Part shown: piece after piece, positions 15,318-25,600 of the stretch
How positions within the stretch are numbered: the stretch's first letter is position 1
Layout of the letters: every line of letters begins with the position of its first letter
DNA from: Bacteroidia bacterium
Lineage (GTDB): Bacteria > Bacteroidota > Bacteroidia > Palsa-965
Length of the DNA: 64,000 nt
Assembly (NCBI GenBank): GCA_025454955.1
Contig: JALONL010000001.1
Span: 1 to 64,000, forward strand
Direction of reading: 5' to 3'
The notes under the pieces: generated by a model
What the model saw: the letters and a program-made list of their open reading frames with translations, nothing else
What the model was told of the DNA's origin: nothing
Databases searched by the model: none
Made by a program: the position numbers and the translations under genes

Positions 15318-16052
15318 TCAGAGAATTTCGTAAGTCACATCCACGCTGTAACTCAAAGTCATCGTCCGGGCCGAAAGCGGATCCTTCGTGTCGAGCAACT
15401 GTTTGTCCACCTTGTAGCCGTCGCTGCCCAATTTCTCGCTCGATACACTGTCTGATTTCCCTTTCCCCTGCATAAATCTTTGTTCGATGATAATTTCTCC
15501 TTTGCCTTCATCCACAAACAACGGTTTTCCTTTTTTCGCCCCAATGCTCTCCAGCATATAAATTGCCTTTTCATTGGCCGCTTTCATGGCATTTATTCTA
15601 AGCTGCTTTTTGTACTCATCCATTTTGCTGTGCCAAAGCCGGCTTACCGAAGCCGAACGGATATTGAGCGAATCCATTACCGCAAGCAACTGGTTTACCT
15701 GTGTGAAACTCGAAAATTTCACCTCGTACTTTTTGGTAATTACGGCATCCCTGTCAAGCCTTCTCAGCGCAATTACTGCCTCATCCGTATTGTCCATTTT
15801 AATATTCGCTTTGGGAATTTTCACCTGATTTTCCAGAAACTTCACCAAACCCGATTCGAGTTCCTCGATGGTGGTTTTCTTTTTTTCGCGGGTAAATTCC
15901 TTGAGTTCCACATCCACGTAAATTTCATCCGGAAGTATTTCCATAGTGGCCGAACCGGTTACATGAAGTTTCGACTGATTGTTTGCCGTAGTCTGGGCCA
16001 ACAAGCCCGTGGGCAGCAGAAAAATACTGAGAAGCAGGAGGGTTGTTTTCAT
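15318..16052 (-). CDS. SIMPL (DUF541) domain protein
   Basis: A 244-aa protein with a cleavable signal peptide (LLLSIFLLPTGLLAQ) and a full SIMPL/DUF541 domain: KLHVTGSATMEILPDEIYVD at the start of the domain, YEVKFSSFTQVNQLLAVMDS in the middle, and the closing strand RTMTLSYSVDVTYEIL. SIMPL proteins are periplasmic or outer-membrane oligomers of poorly known role, linked to oxidative stress and signalling in various bacteria. A TATCTTGC box (16075-16082) lies 22 bp before the start. It heads the minus-strand cluster SIMPL, PrsW-like protease, lipoprotein, WG-repeat protein. Confidence 0.9.
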   Translation of the reverse strand: MKTTLLLLSIFLLPTGLLAQTTANNQSKLHVTGSATMEILPDEIYVDVELKEFTREKKKTTIEELESGLVKFLENQVKIPKANIKMDNTDEAVIALRRLDRDAVITKKYEVKFSSFTQVNQLLAVMDSLNIRSASVSRLWHSKMDEYKKQLRINAMKAANEKAIYMLESIGAKKGKPLFVDEGKGEIIIEQRFMQGKGKSDSVSSEKLGSDGYKVDKQLLDTKDPLSARTMTLSYSVDVTYEIL

Positions 16053-16074
16053 GGTAAATAGAGTTAATTCGCAA

Positions 16075-16082
16075 GCAAGATA
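16075..16082 (-). promoter_or_regulatory. -7-like box TATCTTGC before SIMPL gene
   Basis: TATCTTGC on the minus strand resembles the Bacteroidota TAnnTTTG -7 element. The same octamer occurs before two genes at 18527-18562. Confidence 0.35.
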
Positions 16083-16169
16083 GTTACACCTGAAACAATA
16101 TTACCTGTCTAATTGTTAATATTTGCTTAACTGTAAAACTGGATTCGGACACACCTCGTAGTTTATTGC

Positions 16170-16862
16170 ATGAAAAAGTTGCTTTACCTCCTTTCGGCCC
16201 TTATTTTTCCCGGCGCATTTACCGCGTGCGGACAAACACCAACTGCCGCTACAGACAGTACCCGTATTCCGAAACCTGATTCAACCACCACAAAAACTGC
16301 TATGACTCCCGGACAAACCACCGATACAGCCACCTTTGGCGCCGGATGCTTCTGGTGCGTGGAAGCCGTTTTCCAGCAAATGAACGGCGTGATAAAAGTA
16401 ACCTCCGGCTACACGGGCGGTACCGTAAAGAACCCGGCCTACCGCGAAGTATGCAACGGCACCACCGGCCACGCCGAAGTATGCCAGATTGTATATGACC
16501 CGGCCTTGGTTACATTCGACGAACTGCTTGAAGTATTCTGGCAAACACACGATCCCACCACGCTCAACCGCCAGGGCAACGACGTGGGCACCCAATACCG
16601 CTCGGCCATTTTCTACCACAACGAAGAGCAGAAGCAGAAAGCCGAGATGTACAAGAAAAAGCTGAACGACGAAAATGTGTATGGCAAACCGGTAGTGACC
16701 GAAATATCGGCCTTAACGGTATTTTACAAAGCCGAAGATTACCACCAGAATTACTACAACCAGAACAGCGGCGAAGGCTACTGCCAATATGTAATTCGCC
16801 CGAAAGTGGAAAAGTTCCGCAAGGTATTCCCTCAAAAACTGAAACCCGTTGAACAAAAATAA
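16170..16862 (+). CDS. msrA: peptide-methionine (S)-S-oxide reductase, lipoprotein form
   Basis: MsrA reduces methionine-S-sulfoxide in proteins. The catalytic motif is [18 protein letters not shown] (nucleophilic Cys in GCFWC, ~residue 65), followed by [32 protein letters not shown] and the C-terminal [11 protein letters not shown], all standard for MsrA. An N-terminal signal with a lipobox (FTACG, Cys ~20) and a Thr/Pro-rich linker point to a periplasmic, lipid-anchored enzyme rather than the usual cytosolic one, so it would repair envelope proteins. Its 3' end overlaps the lipocalin gene by 14 bp, so the two are translationally linked. Confidence 0.95.
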   Translation: MKKLLYLLSALIFPGAFTACGQTPTAATDSTRIPKPDSTTTKTAMTPGQTTDTATFGAGCFWCVEAVFQQMNGVIKVTSGYTGGTVKNPAYREVCNGTTGHAEVCQIVYDPALVTFDELLEVFWQTHDPTTLNRQGNDVGTQYRSAIFYHNEEQKQKAEMYKKKLNDENVYGKPVVTEISALTVFYKAEDYHQNYYNQNSGEGYCQYVIRPKVEKFRKVFPQKLKPVEQK

Positions 16863-17445
16863 TTTCATCCGCCGCAGCGCCTCGCGCATTCGTTCGCTTC
16901 TGCTTCCAAAAAGCCGTTGGGGACGCGTGGCGATGGGCGGTGCGGTATTTACACTTGTCCTGATGTTTGGTTTCTTCGGCTGCGGCAGTGAAAAAAACCT
17001 TCCGGTGGTAAACTCGGTTGATCTGACCAAATATGCCGGCAAGTGGTACGAAATTGCTTCTTTCCCGCAAAGCTTTCAGAAAGGCTGCTCATGTACCACG
17101 GCCGAATATACCGTAATGGCCAACGGCAATGTGGAAGTAAAAAACAACTGTATTAAAGAAGGAAAAGTTAAAGGTATTACCGGCAAAGCCTTTGCCGTAA
17201 AGGGAAGCAACAACGCCAAACTGAAAGTGCAGTTTTTCTGGCCGCTTCGCGGCGATTACTATATTATTGATCTTGCTCCCGATTATTCGTATGCGCTGGT
17301 AGGCCATCCTAACCGCGATTATCTCTGGGTGCTTTCGCGCACGCCAAAAATGGACGAGGCGGTGTATGCACAGTTGTTAAAAAAAGCCACTGAGCTTGAG
17401 TTTGATACTTCGCGGTTGGTGAAAACGGTGCAGAGTTGCAACTGA
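16849..17445 (+). CDS. lipocalin family lipoprotein (Blc-like)
   Basis: The lipocalin core is clear: [19 protein letters not shown] (GxW motif), [19 protein letters not shown], the [20 protein letters not shown] strands, and [19 protein letters not shown] (TDY-like and third conserved regions). Blc-type lipocalins bind lysophospholipids or fatty acids at the outer membrane. A lipobox is present ([10 protein letters not shown]). The start is uncertain: TTG 16849 overlaps msrA and gives a basic n-region ([19 protein letters not shown]); in-frame GTG 16927 or ATG 16933 would give a short signal lacking positive charges. I prefer the overlapping start. The stop codon directly abuts that of the next, convergent gene, with no gap. 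Confidence 0.88.
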   Translation: MNKNNFIRRSASRIRSLLLPKSRWGRVAMGGAVFTLVLMFGFFGCGSEKNLPVVNSVDLTKYAGKWYEIASFPQSFQKGCSCTTAEYTVMANGNVEVKNNCIKEGKVKGITGKAFAVKGSNNAKLKVQFFWPLRGDYYIIDLAPDYSYALVGHPNRDYLWVLSRTPKMDEAVYAQLLKKATELEFDTSRLVKTVQSCN

Positions 17446-18522
17446 TTACTGCACCAGCAAAGTTTGTGTGGCAAGCTGCCCGCCCGCCGCATTTACAAAT
17501 ACAAGTATGTACGCGCCTTTTGTCCACGCGCTCAACTCAATTTCAAGTTCACAAATGCCATTCAACGGATAAATTTTACCCGATGAACTACCGGCTTCGC
17601 TGCCGGTCTGAGTATATACAATAAGCCGTTCCGCTTTATCGGTTGTCCATTTCAGCCGCACCATATCGGTAGCCGGATTGGGGAAAACAGTTAAATGCAC
17701 ACCGGCATCGGGCAACGCGGCCGAAGTGGTGACACTCACCGTATAAAACACCACATTATTTGCCGTACCCGAATTGGGAATGCCAATGGAATCGCCAACG
17801 GCATTAATATCAATATCGGCCGGATTGCTCAGGCCGGTCATTACGGCCACAGGTGCATTGGCAAAAGCCGGATCGAAGCGCATGAGCGATTGATTGCCCC
17901 ACGCTGTCACGTACCAGTTTCCGGAAAAGTCGCGGGTAATTCCGTCGATGTTGGTGAGCGTGGTGGTGGTAAGTGTGCTGGTGCTGGAGTCGCTCAGGCT
18001 CATGGCCATGATGGTGGCGTTGCTGCCCCAGTTTACAAATACGCAGCGGTTGTTGGCTGCGTCGTAGTAAATGCCGTTGGGGCTTTTTACCAGGCCGGTT
18101 ACCATTACATTGTTGGCAAGCGTGCGACGGTTGAAACGGTAAATTTTCTTTGCCGTGAAATCGGTAATGAAAAGATTGTCGCCGCCGTCGCTGGTAATGC
18201 CGTTGAGAAATGTGGCGCCGAGATTTACGTTAATAACCTGCGTCCCGGTGTTTCTGTCGAAACCTTTCACACGCGCACCGTCGCACACAAACACGGTATC
18301 GCCGGCTACTTCAATGCCGTGCGGGCCCGAGGGAATGCCGGTGGCAAACGAATTGAGTGTATTGGAAGCGGGACTGAGAATGTGCACGTTGCCCGAACCA
18401 TTTTGCCCCACAATCCAGCGGCCTCCGGCCACATCATACTCCACACTTTCGGGCGAGTTAAAACTTTGTGCCCCGGCGCAGAAGGTAGTAAGCAGTGCGG
18501 CAATAATGAACGTGTTTTTCAT
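17446..18522 (-). CDS. T9SS-secreted NHL/SMP-30-like beta-propeller protein
   Basis: The 358-aa product has a signal peptide (NTFIIAALLTTFCAGAQ), then a propeller made of repeated units: PSGPHGIEVAGDTVFVCD, LNGITSDGGDNLFITDFTAK, SPNGIYYDAANNRCVFVNWG, IDGITRDFSGNWYVTAWGN. These resemble NHL or SMP-30/gluconolactonase blades. The last ~80 residues are a type A T9SS sorting domain (LTVFPNPATDMVRLKWTTD, ending LATQTLLVQ). It is thus exported to the cell surface or medium; ligand or reaction unknown. The open frame extends 97 codons further upstream, but that part is antisense to the gene at 18571; ATG 18522 starts the signal peptide and is 4 bp from a TATCTTGC box. Confidence 0.88.
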   Translation of the reverse strand: MKNTFIIAALLTTFCAGAQSFNSPESVEYDVAGGRWIVGQNGSGNVHILSPASNTLNSFATGIPSGPHGIEVAGDTVFVCDGARVKGFDRNTGTQVINVNLGATFLNGITSDGGDNLFITDFTAKKIYRFNRRTLANNVMVTGLVKSPNGIYYDAANNRCVFVNWGSNATIMAMSLSDSSTSTLTTTTLTNIDGITRDFSGNWYVTAWGNQSLMRFDPAFANAPVAVMTGLSNPADIDINAVGDSIGIPNSGTANNVVFYTVSVTTSAALPDAGVHLTVFPNPATDMVRLKWTTDKAERLIVYTQTGSEAGSSSGKIYPLNGICELEIELSAWTKGAYILVFVNAAGGQLATQTLLVQ

Positions 18523-18526
18523 GGCG

Positions 18527-18562
18527 GCAAGATAGAAATTTCCGCCCTTGAACTTATCTTGC
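18527..18562. promoter_or_regulatory. divergent pair of TATCTTGC -7-like boxes
   Basis: TATCTTGC occurs on the minus strand at 18527-18534, 4 bp before the start of the propeller gene, and on the plus strand at 18555-18562, 8 bp before the start of the small gene at 18571. Together they form a compact divergent promoter region in which transcripts would be nearly leaderless. Confidence 0.4.
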
Positions 18563-18570
18563 ACCTGCAA

Positions 18571-18909
18571 ATGGAACTCATTACCGACGATCTGCAAATT
18601 TTTGAACTTCTCGAAAAAGCCGGGAAAGCCGATTTCGATCCGTCTCAGCCGCACGTACTCTGGTTCAGGCACGACGACCGGGCACACCTTTTTCTGTTTC
18701 AGCCACAAGCTCCCGGCCGCGGCTGCCGTTTGTACCTCATGAACAAAGAACCCGGCCACAACGAACTCGAACGCGAACTCCTGCCCCAGCTTATCGCCCT
18801 GCCCGAACGTCACGAGCAGGAAGCCTGGATGAAATCAGAAGCATTGCGCATTACCGAACTGCTCATTCACAGCAAAAACTACGGACTGCGTTTTTTTGAT
18901 GCGCACTGA
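18571..18909 (+). CDS. hypothetical protein (112 aa)
   Basis: The product starts MELITDDLQIFELLEKAGKA and contains PHVLWFRHDDRAHLFLFQPQ, YLMNKEPGHNELERELLPQL and a C-terminal helix EAWMKSEALRITELLIHSKN. It is a small soluble alpha/beta protein without signal peptide. I do not recognise the family. The open frame extends far upstream through the antisense of the propeller gene; ATG 18571 was chosen because it follows a TATCTTGC box and leaves no overlap with the divergent gene. Codon use matches the surrounding chromosomal genes. Confidence 0.7.
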   Translation: MELITDDLQIFELLEKAGKADFDPSQPHVLWFRHDDRAHLFLFQPQAPGRGCRLYLMNKEPGHNELERELLPQLIALPERHEQEAWMKSEALRITELLIHSKNYGLRFFDAH

Positions 18910-19170
18910 GAGCCTGTGTAAATTTTCTTAGCCGGCATTGCTATCACTCCAAATTGGGTCATTGCTTCCGAGGGTTCGATCAACTATTCGTAATCTGGCG
19001 GGCATCTTCTATGATTTTAGAACCATGTAAAAGTTGGTTCTGCAATTCATCTTTTAAGAGATGCCCCATTTTGAACTGCTTTAGGAGTAATCGCAATCGC
19101 CTGACACAATAGCTTTTTAACGAGTTTGATTAGCTCTTCTCTGTATCCACTGAGTTTTAGCAGAAACTCC

Positions 19171-19266
19171 GCACACAGGCAGAAAAATAATCCGGACTGA
19201 TACCCCTCGCAGGTCTTTGAAGACCTGCGAGGGGTTTGCGAGTTATTTATTTTTCTGCCTGTGTGC
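19171..19266. repeat. nested palindromic repeat (REP/MITE-like), copy 1
   Basis: The outer arms are a perfect 20-bp inverted repeat (19171-19190 and 19247-19266). The core is a second perfect inverted repeat (19202-19217 and 19220-19235) built on CCTCGCAGG. A second element with the same two-level architecture and size is at 42857-42954. The outer arms differ except for a shared GCAnAAAAATAA-like inner end. Confidence 0.75.
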
Positions 19267-19559
19267 TGCACAAATGCACCCGCACCAGCATTTTAAGCAA
19301 TACCTGAGAAAAAATCGGTTCATAACACCCCTCAAAAGATAATTTTAAACAAGCCCTGAATTCAGAGACTAAATCGTTTATTATTCGACAAATCTACATT
19401 ATCAAAGCATTAATTATTTAAATATTACTGTGGTGTGGTTTTTCCGGTTTGTCAGGCAGCTCTCGTGTTTCATCGGTAAAAAGAATATTTTTTAGTAATC
19501 CCGGTTATTTTAATAAACCCCGCATTCTATTGATTTTCAAACTAATTATAGGCACAATA

Positions 19560-19589
19560 AAAAAGGTTTCGTTTCAGCGAAACTTTTTT
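19560..19589 (+). terminator. terminator-like hairpin upstream of the giant adhesin
   Basis: A 12-bp stem with one G-U pair (19560-19571 with 19578-19589) and a 6-nt loop, ending in a T6 run and lying 62 bp before the adhesin start. It may insulate the gene from upstream transcription or act as an attenuator in its leader. Confidence 0.55.
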
Positions 19590-19651
19590 CCATCTATTTA
19601 ATGACACTTTTATATTGCAACTAGCGTACAACGGGGCATAACCGGAAGCTT

Positions 19652-22600
19652 ATGATAAAACGCTACGCTGCACGCTGGATACATATTGTGCTGTTGTGTA
19701 CTCTTGGAGTAAATGTTTCGTTTGCGCAGAGCGGAAACGAATTTTGGCTGGCACCGCCCGAAGTAACAGAACTGCACAACTCGCCCGGAGGCGAACCCAT
19801 TTTTCTCCAGCTATCGTCAATGGGGCAGGCCGCTGTGGTAACCATTACACAGCCCGCCAACCCCGGATTTACGCCCATCACTGTAAACGTAGCGGCCAAC
19901 CGTTCGGCACGGGTAAATCTCACCTCGCGCAAAACGCTGCTCGAAACACAACCTACCGACGTGGTGCTCAACACAGGTTTGCGCATTCAGTCAACCACGC
20001 CCATTACCTGCTATTACGAGATAGCCAATACCAACAACACCGACATCTGGGCGCTGAAAGGCCCCAATGGGCTTGGTCAGGAGTTTTACATTCCGCTGCA
20101 CAAACACGCACCGTTTTACAACCACACATTTGCCGCACCGCACGAAGCATACGCCTCGTTTGATATTGTGGCCACGCAAAACAACACGGTGGTTACCATT
20201 TACTCGCCGGTTCCGGTTGACGGACATCCGGCGCTGCAGCAATTTTCCATTATACTTAATCAGGGACAAACCTACTCGTGCGGATTTACAGGCACAGGTT
20301 ACGAGCAGCCTTCCACACACCCTTCGGGCGCAGTGGTGCTGGCCGATAAGCCGATAGCCGTTTCGCTCAAAGACGATTCGAACCACAACCCTTCGGGCGG
20401 ATGCTACGACCTCATGGGCGATCAGCTTGTGCCGGTGAATGTGGTGGGCGAAGATTACATTGCCGTAAAAGGTTCGCTCAATAGCAATGGCGACGAAAGT
20501 GTGGTTATTGTAGCCACCGAAAACAACACACAGATTTTTCTCGACGGTGCCACTGTACCGGTAATTACGCTGTTTGCCGGTGAATACTACCGTGTGGACA
20601 TGGACTATCTGTCGTCAAGTGCCAACAACTCGGTTTACATTCACGCCACCAAACCTATTTACGCCGTACACGTAACCGGTTTTGGCTGCGAGTCGGGCAT
20701 GGCACTGCTGCCGCCGCTCAACTGCGCAGGATCGCAGCAGGTAAACTTTGTCCGTTCGTCGAGCGAATCGTTTTTTGTAACACTGCTGGTGCGTTCCACC
20801 GCGGTAAACAATTTCAACATTCAGGTAAGCGGAACGGCTACCATTAACCCGGCTTCTTTTGTAGTGGTGCCCGGTACCGGCGGCACCTGGAGAGCTGCGC
20901 GCATACAATACAACACCACACAAATTCCGGTTGACTCCACCGTGCGCATTTCAAACAGCGCCGATGTGTTTGCGCTGGGCATTATAAACGGCGGCGCCAC
21001 CTCGGGCTGCCGCTACGGTTATTTCTCCGAATTTGTAGCCCCGATTACCATTAATGCGGGCATCAACCAAACCATTTGCGCCAATGCATCGGCCACACTG
21101 GCAGGAACAGTGGCGGGTGGCACCACCACAGGCCAGTGGACCACTTCGGGTTCGGGCACATTTACACCCAACAACACCACACTCAATGCCGTTTATACAC
21201 CCAGCGCAGGCGATGCGGCCGTGGGCTCGGTAACACTTACTCTTACTTCTACAGGTGCATGTATTCCGGTGTCGGACAATATGCTGCTTACCATTACACC
21301 CGCACCCACCGCCAACGCCGGGCCCGACCAGTCGCGGTGCCGCAACAACGCGGCCACCACACTGAGCGGCGCGGTTACCGTAGCTTCGGGTGGTGTGTGG
21401 ACAGGCGGCGCGGGCACATTCTCGCCCAGCAACAGTTCGCTGAACCCGGTGTACACGCCCACTGCAGCCGAGTTAACCGCAGGCAGTGTGCTGCTCACAC
21501 TCACCACCACCGGCAACGGTATTTGCCAGCCGGTGAACGATAACGTACTTATTACATTCACGCCCGCGCCGGTAGTGAATGCCGGTGTGGACGTAACACG
21601 CTGCGCCAACAACCCGGCCGTAACGCTTGCCGGGACTGTTTCGGGTGCAACGGGCGGCGTGTGGACAGGCGGCGGCGGAAGTTTCAGTCCGAATGCCACC
21701 GCACTCAATGCCGTGTACACCGCCAGTGCCGCCGAAATTGCGGCAGGCAACGTTACACTTACACTTACCTCCACCGGCAACGGCACCTGCAATGCGGTAA
21801 CCGACCAGATGACCATTTCCTTCTCGGCCGCCCCCACCGCCAACGCAGGAGTTGATCTTACACGCTGCGCCAACAACCCGGCCGCAGCACTGGGCGGAGC
21901 CGTAACCATTGCCACCGGCGGTGTGTGGAGCGGAGGGCTTGGCACATACGCGCCCAACGCATCTACACTTAACGCCACCTACACACCCACTGCCGCCGAA
22001 ATTGCCGCAGGAAGTGTAACCCTCACACTCACCACCACCGGCAACGGAACCTGCTCGGCAGTGAATGATCAGAAAGTAATTTTCTACACACCGGCCCCGG
22101 TAGTAAATGCCGGTACCGACATTACCGTGTGTGCCAACAACGCAGCCGCCACACTGAACGGTTCGTTTACCGTGTCTGCAGGTGCCGCATGGACAGGCGG
22201 CGCAGGCACGTATGCACCCAACAACACCACCATGAACGCCGTGTACACACCCACTGCCGCCGAACGCGCAGCGGGAACAGTTACACTCACGCTCACTTCT
22301 ACAGGAAACGGCTCGTGCAATGCAGTGTCTGATCAGGTAGTAATCACCATTACACCTTCGCCCGTAGTGAATGCCGGTGCCGATGTAACACGCTGTGCAA
22401 ACAACCCGGCCGTAACTCTTGCCGGTGGGGTAACCATAGCCACAGGCGGCACCTGGACAGGCGGCAGCGGCACATTCAGCCCCAATGCTTCGGCACTTAA
22501 CGCGGTGTACACCGCCAGCGCAGCCGAAATTGCGGCAGGCAGTGTAACACTCACACTCACCAGCACAGGCAACGGAAGCTGCAATGCAGTAACCGACCAG

Positions 22601-25600
22601 ATGGTAATATTCTTTACAGCCGCACCCACCGCCAACGCCGGGCCCGACCTTACTTTCTGCGCCAACAATCCCGCAGCGGCATTGGGCGGCGCAGTAACCA
22701 TTGCATCGGGCGGTGTGTGGAGCGGCGGACTGGGCACCTACTCGCCCAACGCATCCACACTCAATGCCACCTACACACCCACGGCAGCCGAAATTGCCAC
22801 AGGTAGCGTAACACTTACACTTACCACCACCGGCAACGGCACCTGCAATGCAGTAACCGACCAGAAAGTAATTTTCTATACACCTGCCCCCACAGCCAGC
22901 GCAGGAGGCAACATTACCGTGTGTGCCAACAACCCGGCAGTCACACTCAACGGAGCTTTCACCATTGCCTCGGGCGCAGTGTGGAGCGGCGGTGCGGGAA
23001 GCTACTCGCCCAACAACACTACCATGAATGCGGTGTACACGCCCACTGCGGCCGAAATTGCATCGGGTAGTGTAACGCTTACGCTCACCACTACCGGAAA
23101 CGGCTCCTGCAATGCAGTAAACGATCAGGTGGTAATTACCATTCTGCCTGCTCCTGTAGTGAATGCGGGGCCCAATGTGGCTTCCTGTGCCAACAACTCG
23201 GTAGTATCGCTGAGCGGTATTATAAACAATGCGGGCGGCGGTGTGTGGAGCGGCGGCGGCGGTACATATACGCCCAATTCCTCATCGCTTAACATCACCT
23301 ACACACCCACTGCCGCCGAAATTGCTGCCGGTAGTGTAACGCTTACACTCACAAGCACCGGCAACGGAAGCTGCTCGGCGGTAAGCGATCAGGTTGTAAT
23401 TACCTACGCTCCTGCACCTGTGTCGAACGCAGGCAGCGACCAGACGGTGTGCGGAAACAACGCCACGGTATCGTTGGCCGGTTTTGTAAACTTCTGCGCA
23501 GGCGGACAGTGGAGCGGCGGTTTGGGCACATTCAGCCCCTCGCCCAACGTGGTGGCTCCCGATTACACACCCACTGCGGGCGAAATTGCCGCCGGGTTTG
23601 TAAACCTCATTCTCACCACCACCGGAAACGGAAACTGCAATGCGGTGCGCGATACCATGCGTATCAACTTCACCCCTGCGCCCACGGTTGATGCCGGTGC
23701 CGCAGTAACAGCCTGCGCCAACAATCCGGCGCATGTGGTGAATGGCAGTGTAACCGTGGCAGCCGGTGTGTTGTGGAGCGGCGGCACAGGAAGTTTCTCG
23801 CCCTCGGCCACTGCGCTTTCGCCGGTTTACACACCGTCGGCTGCCGAAATTGCCGCAGGAAGTGTAATGCTCTTCATTACCACCACCGGAAACGGAACCT
23901 GTTTGCCTGTTACCGACAGCGTGCTCTTTACCATTACTTCGGCCCCGCTGGTGAATGCAGGAAACAACCAGACGGTGTGCGTAAACAACCTTAACCTGGC
24001 ACTGAGCGGAAGCATATCGGGGCCCACCAATACCGGTGTGTGGACAACTTCCGGCAGCGGTGTGTTTGTGCCCAACAGCAATGCGCTGAATGCCATTTAC
24101 CAGTGCAGCTCAGCCGACTCGGCAGCAGGTTCGGTAACACTTGTGCTTACCTCTACCGGCAACGGTTCGTGCCTTGCGGTGCGCGATACGATGATTATTA
24201 ATATTCTTCCGGCAGGCGCTGCTTCGGCAGGGGCAAATATTACCGTATGTGGTAATAATTCCACTGTTTCGCTGAACGGAATTATAAGCGGCGGAGCCAC
24301 AGGCGGAACCTGGGCCACCACCGGAACCGGACTCTTCCTGCCCAACAACACCACGCTGAATGCCACTTACGTGCCAAGCGGGTTTGATATTGCCAACGGA
24401 GGAGCCACGCTTTTCCTCACGGCAAACAGTTGCAACCCGGCGGTAGATAGTTTAACATTAACCATTACTCCCGCTCCGGTGGTGAATGCCGGTAATACCA
24501 TTACCATTTGTGCCGACAGTACTTCGGTAGGATTAAACGGAAGCGTGAGCGGCGGCACCACTACCGGGTTGTGGACTACTTCGGGCAGCGGCACATTCTC
24601 GCCCAGTGCATCCACACTCAACGCCACCTACATTCCAAGCATTGCCGATGTAAATGCACAGGTAGTATGGCTCACGCTTACTTCCACCAACAACGGTTCG
24701 TGCATTCCGGTGAGCGATTCGGTGCGACTGAATATTTATCCGCAGGGTGTGGCCGCAGCCGGCCCCGACCAGATTGTGTGCAGCAACAATGCAAACATTG
24801 TACTTGGCGGAAGCATTACCGGCGGCGCCACACAGGGCCAGTGGAGCACCACCGGCGACGGTGTGTTTGTTCCGAATGACACAGCACTCAACGCCACCTA
24901 CGTTCCCGGCCCGGCCGATTTAATTGCCGGCAGCGTGAGTCTCATTCTCACCGCCACCAACAGTTGCAACACCGCCATCGACTTTTTGAATGTGATTATT
25001 ACTCCGGCTCCCGCAGTGGATGCAGGTGTATCACAATCGGTATGCGGAGCCAATACGCCGTTAACACTTACCGGCACGGTAAGCAACGCCACGGGCGCGG
25101 TATGGAGCGGAGGCAACGGCACATTCTCGCCCAACAACACGGTGCTGAATGCGGTTTATACACCTACGGCGGCCGAAGTAAATCAGGGTTTTGTATTCCT
25201 CACACTTACTTCTACCGGCAACGGAAACTGTAACAGTGTATCGGATACGGTAACTCATTTCCTCTCGCCGGGCATTGTGGTAAATGCAGGCCCCAACCAG
25301 TCGGTGTGCGAAAGCTCTTCGTTTACACAAATGCTGGGCAGTGTGGCAAACGGCACTACCACCGGACAGTGGAGCACATTGGGCTCGGGCACATTTGTAC
25401 CCAACGACAGTTCGATGAATGCGCTGTACATGTTTAGTCCGGCCGACACAGCTTCGGGATCGGTAACCATAATACTTACTTCAACCAACAACGGCGCCTG
25501 CCCTGTGGCACGCGATACGATGATTATCACTTTTGGCCCGAGCGCATTTGCCTTTGCGGGTGCAGATCTTTCGCTCTGTGCTTCCGACGGGCCGATAACA

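Larger units (their letters stand above)
18910..19651. other. 742-bp intergenic region with nested palindrome
   Basis: No convincing gene is present. The left end (GAGCCTGTGTAAATTTTC) resembles the terminal inverted repeats of some insertion sequences, and the following ~200 bp contain short broken frames on the minus strand, so a decayed insertion remnant is possible. A 96-bp nested palindrome (19171-19266) and a terminator-like hairpin (19560-19589) are listed separately. The rest is AT-rich and carries nothing I can identify apart from presumed promoter sequence for the giant adhesin. Confidence 0.4.

Noticed and set aside
19047..19271. 74-codon minus-strand frame
   Set aside because: It is formed largely by the nested palindrome, whose symmetry creates open frames by chance.
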